The notes below the pieces were generated by a model. It saw only the letters and a list, made by a program, of their open reading frames with translations. It was not told the DNA's origin and made no database searches. Shown here piece by piece: positions 55,294 to 64,000 of a stretch of 64,000 nt of DNA (positions are counted from its first letter, which is position 1; every line of letters starts with the position of its first letter). The translations under genes and the position numbers were made by a program. This DNA comes from Conchiformibius steedae (GTDB lineage Bacteria; Pseudomonadota; Gammaproteobacteria; Burkholderiales; Neisseriaceae): NCBI RefSeq assembly GCF_014054725.1, contig NZ_CP059563.1, positions 62,001 through 126,000 on the forward strand, read 5' to 3'.

Positions 55294-57795
55294 TTAACTC
55301 AATATACGTTCTAACTTAGGAATTAAGAGCTCTATTTTCTCCCTAGATATCTCAACTGTTTTATCATCTTGAACACTCATAGGCGAACTTCCTATACTAA
55401 GCTTATATCTTTGAAGCGCTTTTAAAAAATAATCAATATTATCAGGTGTGTATCCATGTATATGCTTTAAGATGACCTCACATAAATATCTTATTTGTCG
55501 AAAAGAAGCACGTTTTTTATCTTTCTCAGTTACAACATCAAGATATTGAATTGCCTCTTTTAAATATGGTATTGTTTCCTCTGCCTTTTCCAGCAAGGAG
55601 CTTTTATAAATATAAAAACGTGCTAATTGAGTTTGCAAGTCATAGGTCTTATAACCCCTTTTCTTTCTGGCTAACTCCATCGCTGTATCTAAATATTTTT
55701 TTGCTAATTCTAAATGGGGTTGAGGTTCACTTTCCGCATACGCCAACCGTGCAATGGCATATTGCAACCAAAAATGTGGATTCTCAATTTCTAATCCAAA
55801 TCCTCGTAGTGTTTCATAATATTGAATCAATGAATTTCGTTTTTCTTTTTTAGTAGAGATCATCCGTTGTATATTTGTATATGTTGCTAACATTTTATAT
55901 GTTTTTCCATATTTATATGCCCCTTTTTGGAAATTATTTTGCTCCTTTTGCCCTAATGTAAAGCATCTCTTTGCAACTGTTGACAATATTTCAACCATTA
56001 AAGCTGGATTAGGGAATTGCTCAAAAAAGAATTGTGCAAATAATGTAGATTTTGGAGTAACAAAATTACCTTGGTTTCGTGTAAAGAAATGATTTAATAA
56101 CTTATCCTTTCCAAAATCAGGTTGAATTATACGGCTACTTTCTGTTATTTTATATAATACATTTTTTTCCACTTCCTCACCATAAAGGATATGTAACATA
56201 AAAACTGTTGTTAGGATCATTAATTTTTCCCTTTGAAGTTCGAGATCCTGAAATATTGGATTATATTTCTGAATAATAGATTCAGATTTTAATAACGACA
56301 ATAGCAAATGACTTAACTGTTTATTTGAGTCTGCTAGAAGCCTTGTTTTTTTATCAAATTTATTATTGGGATATAGTTCATCAAGTATAGGAATAAGAAA
56401 ACCATTATTCTCTAAAATTGATAAAAATTTTTCCCCTTGAGATCCGTTAAGTTTATCAGCGCAAATTTCACGAATCATATCAGATGATAGGCAGGGGGTA
56501 CGAAAAACTAATTCATTAAATGCCAATTCGTATTCATCAGTTCTTAATGAAACTATCACTTTATCATCTTGGCGAATTTTTTGACGTAAATAGCGTATAA
56601 GATTATGTATCTCATCTGTATAATTATTCACATCCAAAACAAATATAGCCTTTTGTTTTGTTGATAAAATAATATCAATATCTTCTAATGGGGAGTAAAA
56701 TGATTTATTAAGCGTGAAAACACCATATCCTTTGTGAAAATAAAATATACAAAGCTGCTCAACTAGTACAGTTTTCCCAACACCTAAATCCCCATATACA
56801 AAAATAAAACTTTTATCTATACTATCAAGATTTAAATCATTGATTCTATTAACAGCATAATCCTTGTAATCTTCAATTCTAACAACTTTCTCAAGTAAAC
56901 TTTGATTTTCATGCCCTAATATCAGGAACTTTTCTGTTTCTTCATTGACATTTAAATTTTTCTTTTCAGAGCGTATTAACTTGAACTCTTTAAAATTTAT
57001 ATAAACCTTTTCATTTGTTTCAGTACTATATACTGTATTGAGCTTTGAAAGATCTCTTGCAAAATTTTCCACTCCTTTGGTATAAACAGTTCCAAAATCA
57101 TCTAGGATTGGATTTTCATTATTTGAAATGAAGAAAGTTTTTTCCTTAAGAGCATCATGAAAATCAAAAAATAACTTTGCAATATCAAAATCATAACTTA
57201 AAGAGTACCCTACAAAAAATATAGCTTTGCTTGCAATGACTTCTGTAAAAAAACTTTCATACCATGGACTTTTTACAAACTGATCTGCTAAATAACTTAC
57301 ATTTGCTAGCTTAAAGTTATTTTCTAAATCATTGGGAGTGACTGTTTCAATATAACCATTAATATGAATAATATTCTTTGAGTTTGCATGAAAATCATTA
57401 GGATTCATCATCGGCGAAACTGCATTCCGTTCCAATCCCAAATGTTGTGCTTGTACTTCAAAAGAGTTATCATAATTTGTTGTAAAAATACTTCTCCAAG
57501 GTGTTTCAACAATGTCTTTGTAATAATTAGGTAATTTTTTTGTTTGAAAAATGGGCTTGATCAATGAAATCAAATCACCTTTACTTTTCTTTTTTAGAAA
57601 AATTTGTGTACTATATCCTAAATCAAAATCATTAGCTCCTGAAGGATCGATCTCTTTATAAATTAATTTCGATAACTCCCTACCTATGGGCATTTTTTCA
57701 TCATTCAGATTAATAACCTCAGATGACATACCAGCACCATAAAATAATAATGCCTGCCCAGATTTTGCATGATATAAAGCCTCTTCGTAATTCAT
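55294..57795 (-). CDS. SIR2-STAND NTPase-TPR protein, probable antiphage defence
   Basis: 833 residues, ATG at 57795 after AGGAG. N-terminal SIR2-like domain (about 1-250): LLFYGAGMSS (residues 17-25), TTNYDNSFE (105-113), IHINGYIE (143-150) and FFVGYSLSYDFD (193-204), the set expected for an NAD-cleaving SIR2 effector. Central P-loop NTPase: Walker A VYGDLGVGKT (333-342), Walker B-like KAIFVLDVNNY, then VIVSLRTDEYE. C-terminal helical TPR-like repeats (about 650-800). This layout matches the Avs/STAND class with a SIR2 effector: the TPR part senses a phage protein and the SIR2 part depletes NAD. The gene is far more AT-rich than its neighbours, so it was probably acquired. Confidence 0.8.
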   Translation of the reverse strand: MNYEEALYHAKSGQALLFYGAGMSSEVINLNDEKMPIGRELSKLIYKEIDPSGANDFDLGYSTQIFLKKKSKGDLISLIKPIFQTKKLPNYYKDIVETPWRSIFTTNYDNSFEVQAQHLGLERNAVSPMMNPNDFHANSKNIIHINGYIETVTPNDLENNFKLANVSYLADQFVKSPWYESFFTEVIASKAIFFVGYSLSYDFDIAKLFFDFHDALKEKTFFISNNENPILDDFGTVYTKGVENFARDLSKLNTVYSTETNEKVYINFKEFKLIRSEKKNLNVNEETEKFLILGHENQSLLEKVVRIEDYKDYAVNRINDLNLDSIDKSFIFVYGDLGVGKTVLVEQLCIFYFHKGYGVFTLNKSFYSPLEDIDIILSTKQKAIFVLDVNNYTDEIHNLIRYLRQKIRQDDKVIVSLRTDEYELAFNELVFRTPCLSSDMIREICADKLNGSQGEKFLSILENNGFLIPILDELYPNNKFDKKTRLLADSNKQLSHLLLSLLKSESIIQKYNPIFQDLELQREKLMILTTVFMLHILYGEEVEKNVLYKITESSRIIQPDFGKDKLLNHFFTRNQGNFVTPKSTLFAQFFFEQFPNPALMVEILSTVAKRCFTLGQKEQNNFQKGAYKYGKTYKMLATYTNIQRMISTKKEKRNSLIQYYETLRGFGLEIENPHFWLQYAIARLAYAESEPQPHLELAKKYLDTAMELARKKRGYKTYDLQTQLARFYIYKSSLLEKAEETIPYLKEAIQYLDVVTEKDKKRASFRQIRYLCEVILKHIHGYTPDNIDYFLKALQRYKLSIGSSPMSVQDDKTVEISREKIELLIPKLERILS

Positions 57796-57808
57796 TTAGA
57801 TCTCCTAA

Positions 57809-60800
57809 TCAAAACATTCTTAACAACCGTTTAACCGATACTGGATGAGGCGTCTTCAACTCCTGCGCAAACAAGGAAACGCGCAATTCCTCTAACTGCC
57901 AAGCAAACGCCAACAATTCATCAAACACAGGCTGGTTTTGCCGTGTTAGTGATTGTAACTTATCGTTTAGCATCTGTTCAAGCTGGTTAATATCCGCTTC
58001 CCTTGCTTGGTCGCGGGCAGGATTGGCGCTATATTTTTCCATCCGCAGGGTCATGGCTTTTAGATACACGGGCAGCCGTTGCCATTGCGCCCACGGGGTA
58101 CGCGTGGCAAATCCTGCCGAAAGTAGCTGTTCCACACGGCGACGCAGCAATGGCGTTAGCGGATGTTTACCCAGTTTGCCGTTTAATTCGGTATAGGCGG
58201 CGGCGGTTTCCTGCAAATAGCGGCTCAGGGCTTCTTTTACCGCAGGCAAGCGGCTGCGGGCGCGTTTAATTTGTTCTTTAAAGGCTTTTTCACTGCGCGG
58301 CAGTTCGTCTTCGCCGATAAAGGCGCGGTCGCACACGGCTTGGGTCAAATCATCGCGCAGGGTGTCGGCAGGAATATGTTTCAGCAACATTGCTGCTTGG
58401 GTAAAACCTTGAATACCTTTGTTTAAATCTTTCATATGGTCTTTAAGCTGAAGCTGCATCAGCGCAATCACGCCTGCACGGTGGGCGTGTGCGGCAGCTT
58501 CGGGCGTATCAAACAGGCGTAAGGCGATGTTGCCGTTTTTTTCTTTTTGTAGGGCAAGGTAACCCGTGAGCTGCTGTTTGCCACGCGCAAATTTAATGCT
58601 TTCAGGCAGCGTGCCGATGCTCCAATCGGTCAAGTTATCCCGTTCAAATTCTTGGGTATTATCGCGGAAAGTCATGGCGGCGGCGTTGCCAAGCTGCTGT
58701 TGCAGTTGCGCCAAATCGCGCCCCGTTGCCAACTCCTGTCCGCCATCGTCCACCACGCGGATATTGGCGTAACAATGTTCGGGTAAACGCTGTGCAGCCC
58801 AATCGTCCAAATTAATCTGTTCCAACAAACGCATATCGCCCGTGTGTTTGGCAACGGCATGGGCAAGCTGCGGCAAAATCGGCTGGCTGTGGTCAGGTTC
58901 GGCAGCGAGAAAACGGGTAATAAAATCAGGCACAGGCACACATACGCGGCGGATTTGTTTGGGTAATGCCTTAATCAGCAACTGTAATTTTTCGCGTATC
59001 ATGCCCGGAACGAGCCATTCCAATTCGGCGGCGTTGACGCGGTTTAATACGGTTAGCGGTACGGTCAGCGTAACGCCGTCAAGCGGGTGATGCGGTTCAA
59101 AACGGTAATTTAGTTTAAATTTTCCGTCCTGATTACGCCAAAATTTGGGGAACTGCTCTTCGGTAATGTGCGCGGCGGCGTGCTGCATCAAATCTTCGCG
59201 CGACAAAAATAGTTGTTTTTCATCAACTGTTTTCAGCCACGCTTCAAAGGTGCGGATATCCGCCAGCGCAACCGTTTTGTTTTCCGATACTTGATAATTT
59301 TCAGGCAGCCTGTCGTGGTAAAACGCAAACAAGGCTTCTTCGTCCACCAACACATCTTGCTTGCGCGATTTATGCTCTAATTCGCTGATTTCACGAATCA
59401 GTTTTTTATTGTGGATAAAAAACGCTGCTTTTAAATCGCATTCCTGCGCCACCAATGCGCTGCGGATAAAAATTTCCCGCGCTTCTTCGGGCGCAACCTT
59501 GCCATAAGCAATCGGACGGCGCGGCAAAACCGTTAAACCATAAAGGGTTACGCGCTCACTTGCCACCACTTCGCCACGTTTTTGTTCCCAATGCGGCTCA
59601 AAATAATGATAGCGCACCAAATGCGGCGCTTCCGCTTCAATCCATTCGGGCTTGATTTCCGCCACATCGCGGGCATAAAGTTTTGTCGTTTCAGTCAGTT
59701 CCGCCGCCATCACCCATTTGGGTTTGGCTTTAAACAAAGACGACGCGGGAAACAAATGAAAATGGCTGCCGCGTGCGCCTGTGTAGTCGTGTCCTTCAGG
59801 CGACTTCATACCCACGTTGGCGATTAAGCCCGTTAATAAAGCGCGGTGGATTTGTTCGTAGCCTGCGGCTTTTTTGGCACGGATTTGGGCGCGATGCTGT
59901 TTTTTATCCAATTGTTTTTGTTTTAATTTGGCGGATAAATCTTGGTCTTGTACCGTTTCGTTGGCTTGCAGTTGCGCCACTTTTTCAGGCTGCCTGAACG
60001 CGCGTTCCTTTTCCACCAAACCCATTTCTACCGCAATATCAGCCAGTTGCTTATGCAATTCGCGCCACTCGCGCATACGCAAATGCGATAAAAAATACTG
60101 ATGGCACCATTGCACCAACTGCTTATTGGTCAAGCCCTTATCACGCTCGCGCTGGAAAGAATCCCAAATATTCAAATAACTTAAAAAATCCGACTGCTTA
60201 TCGGCAAAACGCTCATGCGCCTTATTCGCTGCTTCACGCGCTTCCAAAGGGCGTTCGCGCGGGTCTTGAATCGACAAGGCAGACACAATCACCAGCATTT
60301 CCGCCACGCAATCATGCTTTTGCGCCGCCAACAGCATACGCGAGATTTTCGGGTCTATCGGCAGGCGCGACATCTGCTCGCCTGTTTTGCTTAATTGGTT
60401 TTTGTCGTTTACCGCGCCAAGTTCTTGTAAAACTTGAAAACCATCGTTGATATAACGCTGGTCGGGCGCTTCTAAAAACGGAAACGCCGCCACATCGCCC
60501 AATTTCAGCGCCGCCATACGTAAAATCACCGCCGCCAAATTGCTGCGGATAATTTCGGGGTCGGTAAACGGTGGGCGTTGTTCAAAATCTTCTTGCGAAT
60601 ACAAACGGATGCATACGCCTGCCGATACGCGCCCGCAACGCCCCGACCGTTGCCGCGCCGCTGCCTGCGAGATTTTTTCAACGTGCAACTGCTCCACTTT
60701 TGCCCGCGCCGAATAGCGTTTCACCCGCGCCAAACCCGTATCAATCACATAGCGGATGCGCGGCACGGTTAGCGAGGTTTCAGCGACGTTGGTGGCAAGA

Positions 60801-61792
60801 ATAATGCGGCGCGTGTCGCCCTGCGGATGGAAAATTTTGTGCTGCTCTTGCGCGGAAAGTCGCGCAAATAGCGGTAAAATATCATCATTTTTACGCAAGG
60901 GCGATTTGCGTAAGGCTTCGGCAGTCTCGCGGATTTCGCGCTCACCCGGTAGAAAAACCAAAATATCGCCTGTGCCAAAACGCGCCAATTCGTCCGCCGC
61001 ATCCACAATGGCATCGGCGGTTTCTATTTCTGCTTCATCTTCATCATCGGCTTGCAAGGGGCGATACAGCACGTCCACAGGATAGGTGCGCCCGCTTACC
61101 TCAATCACGGGTGCGCCGTTAAAATGCTGGGAAAAACGCTCGGCATCAATGGTCGCTGATGTGATAATGACTTTTAAATCAGGTCGCTGTGGCAGAATTT
61201 GTTTCAGATAGCCAAGTAGGAAATCAATATTCAGGCTGCGCTCGTGCGCTTCGTCAATAATAATGGTGTCGTAAGCGGTAAGAAAACGGTCGGTTTGGGT
61301 TTCCGCCAGCAAAATGCCGTCTGTCATCAGTTTGATGCTGGCATCGCGTGCGGTGTGGTCGGTAAAACGCACTTTATAACCAACGGCTTGCCCAATATTC
61401 TGCCCCAGCTCTTCAGCAATGCGTTCCGCCACAGAGCGCGCCGCCAAACGGCGCGGTTGGGTATGCCCGATTAAACCTGCCGCGCCGCGCCCCAATTCCA
61501 AACAGATTTTCGGCAGCTGCGTGGTTTTACCCGAACCCGTTTCGCCACAAATAATGGTAACTTGGTTAGCGGCAATGGCATCGCGGATTTCGGCGCGTTT
61601 TTCATGCACGGGCAGGCTGTCGTCAAACTGCGGTTTGGGCAAGTTTTGTAGGCGTTTTTGGTAAATTTCGTGGGATTTTTGGTATTTTTGTTGAACTTTT
61701 GCCAAACCGCCGAATTTTTGCGGCTGTTTAAACGCACGTTGTAAGAAATAACGGTCTTTGGCAAGCACTTGGGATAAATCGGGCTGCTGCAT
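57809..61792 (-). CDS. hrpA: ATP-dependent RNA helicase HrpA
   Basis: 1327 residues, DEAH-box helicase. Walker A IICGETGSGKTTQLPK (residues about 80-95), GHTQPRRLAARSVA, DEAHERSLNIDFLL, VIITSATIDAERF, and RQRSGRCGRVSAGVCIRLYS (motif VI). A long C-terminal DUF3418-type region follows. HrpA resolves stalled ribosomes in some proteobacteria. It contains two uptake sequences. It ends convergent to nothing: the SIR2-STAND gene starts 13 bp after its stop on the same strand. Confidence 0.95.
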   Translation of the reverse strand: MQQPDLSQVLAKDRYFLQRAFKQPQKFGGLAKVQQKYQKSHEIYQKRLQNLPKPQFDDSLPVHEKRAEIRDAIAANQVTIICGETGSGKTTQLPKICLELGRGAAGLIGHTQPRRLAARSVAERIAEELGQNIGQAVGYKVRFTDHTARDASIKLMTDGILLAETQTDRFLTAYDTIIIDEAHERSLNIDFLLGYLKQILPQRPDLKVIITSATIDAERFSQHFNGAPVIEVSGRTYPVDVLYRPLQADDEDEAEIETADAIVDAADELARFGTGDILVFLPGEREIRETAEALRKSPLRKNDDILPLFARLSAQEQHKIFHPQGDTRRIILATNVAETSLTVPRIRYVIDTGLARVKRYSARAKVEQLHVEKISQAAARQRSGRCGRVSAGVCIRLYSQEDFEQRPPFTDPEIIRSNLAAVILRMAALKLGDVAAFPFLEAPDQRYINDGFQVLQELGAVNDKNQLSKTGEQMSRLPIDPKISRMLLAAQKHDCVAEMLVIVSALSIQDPRERPLEAREAANKAHERFADKQSDFLSYLNIWDSFQRERDKGLTNKQLVQWCHQYFLSHLRMREWRELHKQLADIAVEMGLVEKERAFRQPEKVAQLQANETVQDQDLSAKLKQKQLDKKQHRAQIRAKKAAGYEQIHRALLTGLIANVGMKSPEGHDYTGARGSHFHLFPASSLFKAKPKWVMAAELTETTKLYARDVAEIKPEWIEAEAPHLVRYHYFEPHWEQKRGEVVASERVTLYGLTVLPRRPIAYGKVAPEEAREIFIRSALVAQECDLKAAFFIHNKKLIREISELEHKSRKQDVLVDEEALFAFYHDRLPENYQVSENKTVALADIRTFEAWLKTVDEKQLFLSREDLMQHAAAHITEEQFPKFWRNQDGKFKLNYRFEPHHPLDGVTLTVPLTVLNRVNAAELEWLVPGMIREKLQLLIKALPKQIRRVCVPVPDFITRFLAAEPDHSQPILPQLAHAVAKHTGDMRLLEQINLDDWAAQRLPEHCYANIRVVDDGGQELATGRDLAQLQQQLGNAAAMTFRDNTQEFERDNLTDWSIGTLPESIKFARGKQQLTGYLALQKEKNGNIALRLFDTPEAAAHAHRAGVIALMQLQLKDHMKDLNKGIQGFTQAAMLLKHIPADTLRDDLTQAVCDRAFIGEDELPRSEKAFKEQIKRARSRLPAVKEALSRYLQETAAAYTELNGKLGKHPLTPLLRRRVEQLLSAGFATRTPWAQWQRLPVYLKAMTLRMEKYSANPARDQAREADINQLEQMLNDKLQSLTRQNQPVFDELLAFAWQLEELRVSLFAQELKTPHPVSVKRLLRMF
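59300..59311 (-). repeat. DNA uptake sequence, Simonsiella dialect
   Basis: TTCAGGCAGCCT on the plus strand is the exact complement of AGGCTGCCTGAA; inside hrpA. Confidence 0.8.
59987..59998 (+). repeat. DNA uptake sequence, Simonsiella dialect
   Basis: Exact AGGCTGCCTGAA within hrpA, 12 of 12 bases. Confidence 0.8.
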
Positions 61793-61910
61793 CGGAAATC
61801 AGAAATAATAAACAATATTAAGTATTTGATTGTACCAGCAAAGTAGGCAACTGAAAATAAAAAACCGAACCGTATGACACGGTTCGGCGTTGATGCTTAA
61901 GCGCAAGGCA

Positions 61911-62354
61911 TTATTCGGCAGCAGCGGCTTCTTCTTGCGATTGCTGATACATGGCATCAAAGTTAATCGGTGCCAGCAATACGGGCGGGAAGCCTGCGCG
62001 GGTTACGGTAGAAGATACTGTTTCACGCGCATAGGGGAACAGGATGTTCGGGCAGGCGACGCCCAACAGGATTTTAATGTCTTCCTCGGGGATGTTGGAC
62101 AGGCGGAAAATACCTGCTTGATTGACTTCGCTCAAAAATACCACGCGTTCGTCTTTTAAAGTGGCGGTAATGGTAACGGTAATGCCGCACTCATAAAAGC
62201 CGTCTTCCACTTTTTGGCTGTGGGTGGCCACACGCATATCCACTTCGGGGGTTTCCGATTCCAAAAAGATTTGCGGGGCGTGGGGTACTTCTAAAGACAA
62301 ATCTTTAACATACAGTTTCTCAATGCTAAAAACGGGTTGGTCTTGTTCGCTCAT
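61911..62354 (-). CDS. secB: Protein-export chaperone SecB
   Basis: 147 residues. Tetrameric chaperone that keeps Sec substrates unfolded and hands them to SecA. Family sequence: [31 protein letters not shown]-like [33 protein letters not shown] and [18 protein letters not shown]. Complete. It lies upstream of hrpA on the same strand with a gap of 118 bp. Confidence 0.96.
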   Translation of the reverse strand: MSEQDQPVFSIEKLYVKDLSLEVPHAPQIFLESETPEVDMRVATHSQKVEDGFYECGITVTITATLKDERVVFLSEVNQAGIFRLSNIPEEDIKILLGVACPNILFPYARETVSSTVTRAGFPPVLLAPINFDAMYQQSQEEAAAAE

Positions 62355-62514
62355 GGCTGATTCCTTATTTCGGTCGGACGCCCGTGTCGGAAAAATGAAT
62401 CGGGGCGGCAGAAATGTTAAAAACCATGCTTTTTATTCAATATCTGCCGCCTTGTCAAGCCTGAACGGACAAAATCACGGCAGCCAAAAACCGCTTTAAT
62501 ACCAAACCGGCATG

Positions 62515-62551
62515 AAAAACAGGGGCTTCCCAATTAGGCAAACCCCTATTT
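62515..62551 (-). terminator. Terminator of the LysM-protein gene
   Basis: On the minus strand AAAATAGGGG pairs with CCCCTGTTTT around an internal loop, followed by T. It lies 22 bp after the LysM gene stop. Confidence 0.6.
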
Positions 62552-62573
62552 TCAGTAAAGTGCTCAAGAAAAT

Positions 62574-63881
62574 TTATTTAACGTGTTCAATCACGTCTTT
62601 CCAATCGCGCTCTACATCGTCCAAAAAGCCGGGCGTGCCTTCAATCATACCGCCCTGCAATACGGTGGATTCTTCTTCATCCACCGACAAATCGCCCCCC
62701 GGTGCGCGTAACACATCACCTTTGCTCACATTGGTGCTGCTTTCCAAAATAATCGCCGATGAAACGTGTTCGCCGGTGCGGTACACCATCGCTAAACCGA
62801 TTTCTTCGGTGGGCAGGTTCACAAACTGCGAGGCTTTTTTATCGGGATTGTTCCATTCGGTTTTGACAATGCGATTAGGTTTGTACACCGCCAACACCGT
62901 ACCTGCATCAATGCCGTCTGCTTCGCCCTTGTTCAGAATAATGGTTTGGGTCATCGCGCTTTCGGAAATGCCGTCCATCATGGTCACAATGCGGGCATCT
63001 ACATCACGCGCAGGCGGATGGGGCATCATATAGAAGCCTGTCAGCACATCGGGTTTTTTCAGCAGGTAATCGCCGCGCAAAATTTCCGATGTGGCATTGG
63101 TCAGCTTCATTGCTTGGGCAGTACGCACGGCAACACGTTTATGCCCTTCGCGCACATAGTATTCGTCCGCACTCAGTTTCTCGCGCTGCTTGGGTGTCAT
63201 TTCCTGATTGTCGCGGTTTGCCATGCCGTGGTCGTGAACAGGCAAAGTTGAGGCTTCGCCGGCAAATTCTACCAAACGTCCCAAAGATTTGCCGCTAATC
63301 GGGTCTTTCAAATCTTCTTTTACGCGGTAAACTAGATAGCTGCCCGATTCAATCGGACCATCGGCATAAATGCGGTCTTCCGTGGTAAACAGCGTGCGTC
63401 CGTCTTCCCCCGCCACAATGCGCGGTGCGTGCGCCAAATCCTCTTCGGCAACAAACTGCGGGTGCTTCATAAACAAACGGTAGAAATCCACATTAATGGT
63501 GGGAATGCTGTTATCCAAATCTATGGTACGCGGTCCCAGCTTAATGGTGGGAATACCGCCTTGCGACGTGCTGGCACGTCCGCCACGGGCGCGTTTTTTC
63601 GCCGTCAGCACGGGTCGTCCGTTTACATAGCTCAAATACAGTTCCTGCCCCGGATAAATCAGGTGCGGATTGCGGATTTTGCCACGGTTTACCTGCCACA
63701 GCGCCGGCCATTTCCACGGACGGTACAAATATTTACCCGAAATTTCCCATAAAGTGTCGCCCTGCTTGACCACATAACGCGCAGGCGCATTGGGTTTCAC
63801 TTTTAACTTGGATTTGGCAAACGCTGGCGCCGAAAGCGCCACGCCTGCGGCGCAAAACAAAACAGTAAGGTGCTTGTGCAT
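62574..63881 (-). CDS. Periplasmic LysM-domain protein
   Basis: 435 residues from MHKHLTVLFCAAGVALS at 63881 with AGGGG upstream; the open frame continues upstream but without a signal peptide. Signal peptide ends AFA-K. One LysM domain (about 36-88): YVVKQGDTLWEISGKYL, NPHLIYPGQELYL. The long C-terminal part (SESAMTQTIILNKGEADGID then VLAVYKP) is typical of the neisserial LysM protein encoded upstream of def/fmt. It is expected to bind peptidoglycan; no hydrolase domain is visible. Confidence 0.88.
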   Translation of the reverse strand: MHKHLTVLFCAAGVALSAPAFAKSKLKVKPNAPARYVVKQGDTLWEISGKYLYRPWKWPALWQVNRGKIRNPHLIYPGQELYLSYVNGRPVLTAKKRARGGRASTSQGGIPTIKLGPRTIDLDNSIPTINVDFYRLFMKHPQFVAEEDLAHAPRIVAGEDGRTLFTTEDRIYADGPIESGSYLVYRVKEDLKDPISGKSLGRLVEFAGEASTLPVHDHGMANRDNQEMTPKQREKLSADEYYVREGHKRVAVRTAQAMKLTNATSEILRGDYLLKKPDVLTGFYMMPHPPARDVDARIVTMMDGISESAMTQTIILNKGEADGIDAGTVLAVYKPNRIVKTEWNNPDKKASQFVNLPTEEIGLAMVYRTGEHVSSAIILESSTNVSKGDVLRAPGGDLSVDEEESTVLQGGMIEGTPGFLDDVERDWKDVIEHVK

Positions 63882-63895
63882 GTTAGCCCCTGAGA

Positions 63896-63924
63896 TTGAC
63901 AATTGACAAATAAGCGCAATAATA
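63896..63924 (+). promoter_or_regulatory. Possible promoter for a gene right of the window
   Basis: TTGACA at 63896-63901 and AATAAT at 63918-63923 (16-bp spacing) read to the right, divergent from the LysM gene. No coding start is recognised before the window ends. Confidence 0.4.
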
Positions 63925-64000
63925 GAGCATTTTGCCGCCCTTGTGCCAGCGTTTGTGTGATTTTCTGCATCAGGCATGGTACGATTGCGACACCATAAGC

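Overview
The window looks like a betaproteobacterial chromosome of the family Neisseriaceae. Supporting signs are: a UbiM-type ubiquinone hydroxylase, an OmpP1/FadL porin, a hinT-tatABC operon, a LysM protein of the neisserial type, Correia-like miniature inverted-repeat elements ending in TATAGT, and 12-base DNA uptake sequences AGGCTGCCTGAA, which is the dialect described for Simonsiella-type Neisseriaceae. Base composition of the core genes is moderate to high in G+C. A Simonsiella/Alysiella/Conchiformibius-like organism would fit, but the species cannot be fixed from this window alone.

Layout. 1-8.6 kb: histidine genes hisH-hisA-(membrane ORF)-hisF, an Nramp-related transporter, an alkaline-phosphatase-fold membrane transferase, a GT90 glycosyltransferase, thiamine pyrophosphokinase and rbfA. 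8.7-20 kb: ubiM, zwf, tRNA-Lys, dolP, an amino-acid ABC permease and binding protein, the Entner-Doudoroff genes edd and eda, and priA. 20-24.3 kb: a membrane-anchored trypsin-like protease with a cytoplasmic FHA domain, an intact IS630-family element, a prophage tail fragment (tail tube, G/GT chaperone with a -1 frameshift site) and a Correia-like element. 24.3-45.2 kb: serS, tRNAs Pro/Arg/His, tyrS, psd with a very long repeat tail, rnz, hemB, grpE, ribF, lpdA, two orphan immunity-like genes, hinT-tatABC, ompP1 and a CitMHS-type transporter. 45.2-50.2 kb: the second prophage fragment (N-terminally truncated tape measure, tandem J-domain-like membrane protein, small membrane protein, integrase), next to tRNA-Ser(GCU). 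50.4-55.2 kb: ampD, prmC, two candidate small RNAs (one with a Fur-box-like promoter), nfeD, stomatin, and a broken second copy of the CitMHS gene carrying a Correia-like element. 55.3-64 kb: an AT-rich SIR2-STAND-TPR gene, probably antiphage defence, then hrpA, secB and a LysM protein.

Two observations stand out. First, the two prophage fragments carry consecutive parts of one tail module (tube, G, GT, then tape measure), lie about 22 kb apart in opposite orientation, and each ends exactly at an end of the same IS630 element. This points to an IS-associated inversion or other rearrangement of the 22.6 kb between them. Second, the SIR2-STAND gene is an AT-rich island in a core neighbourhood, beside a pseudogene, a Correia-like element and inverted uptake sequences.

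All calls come from reading the sequence and from family knowledge; no database search was run.
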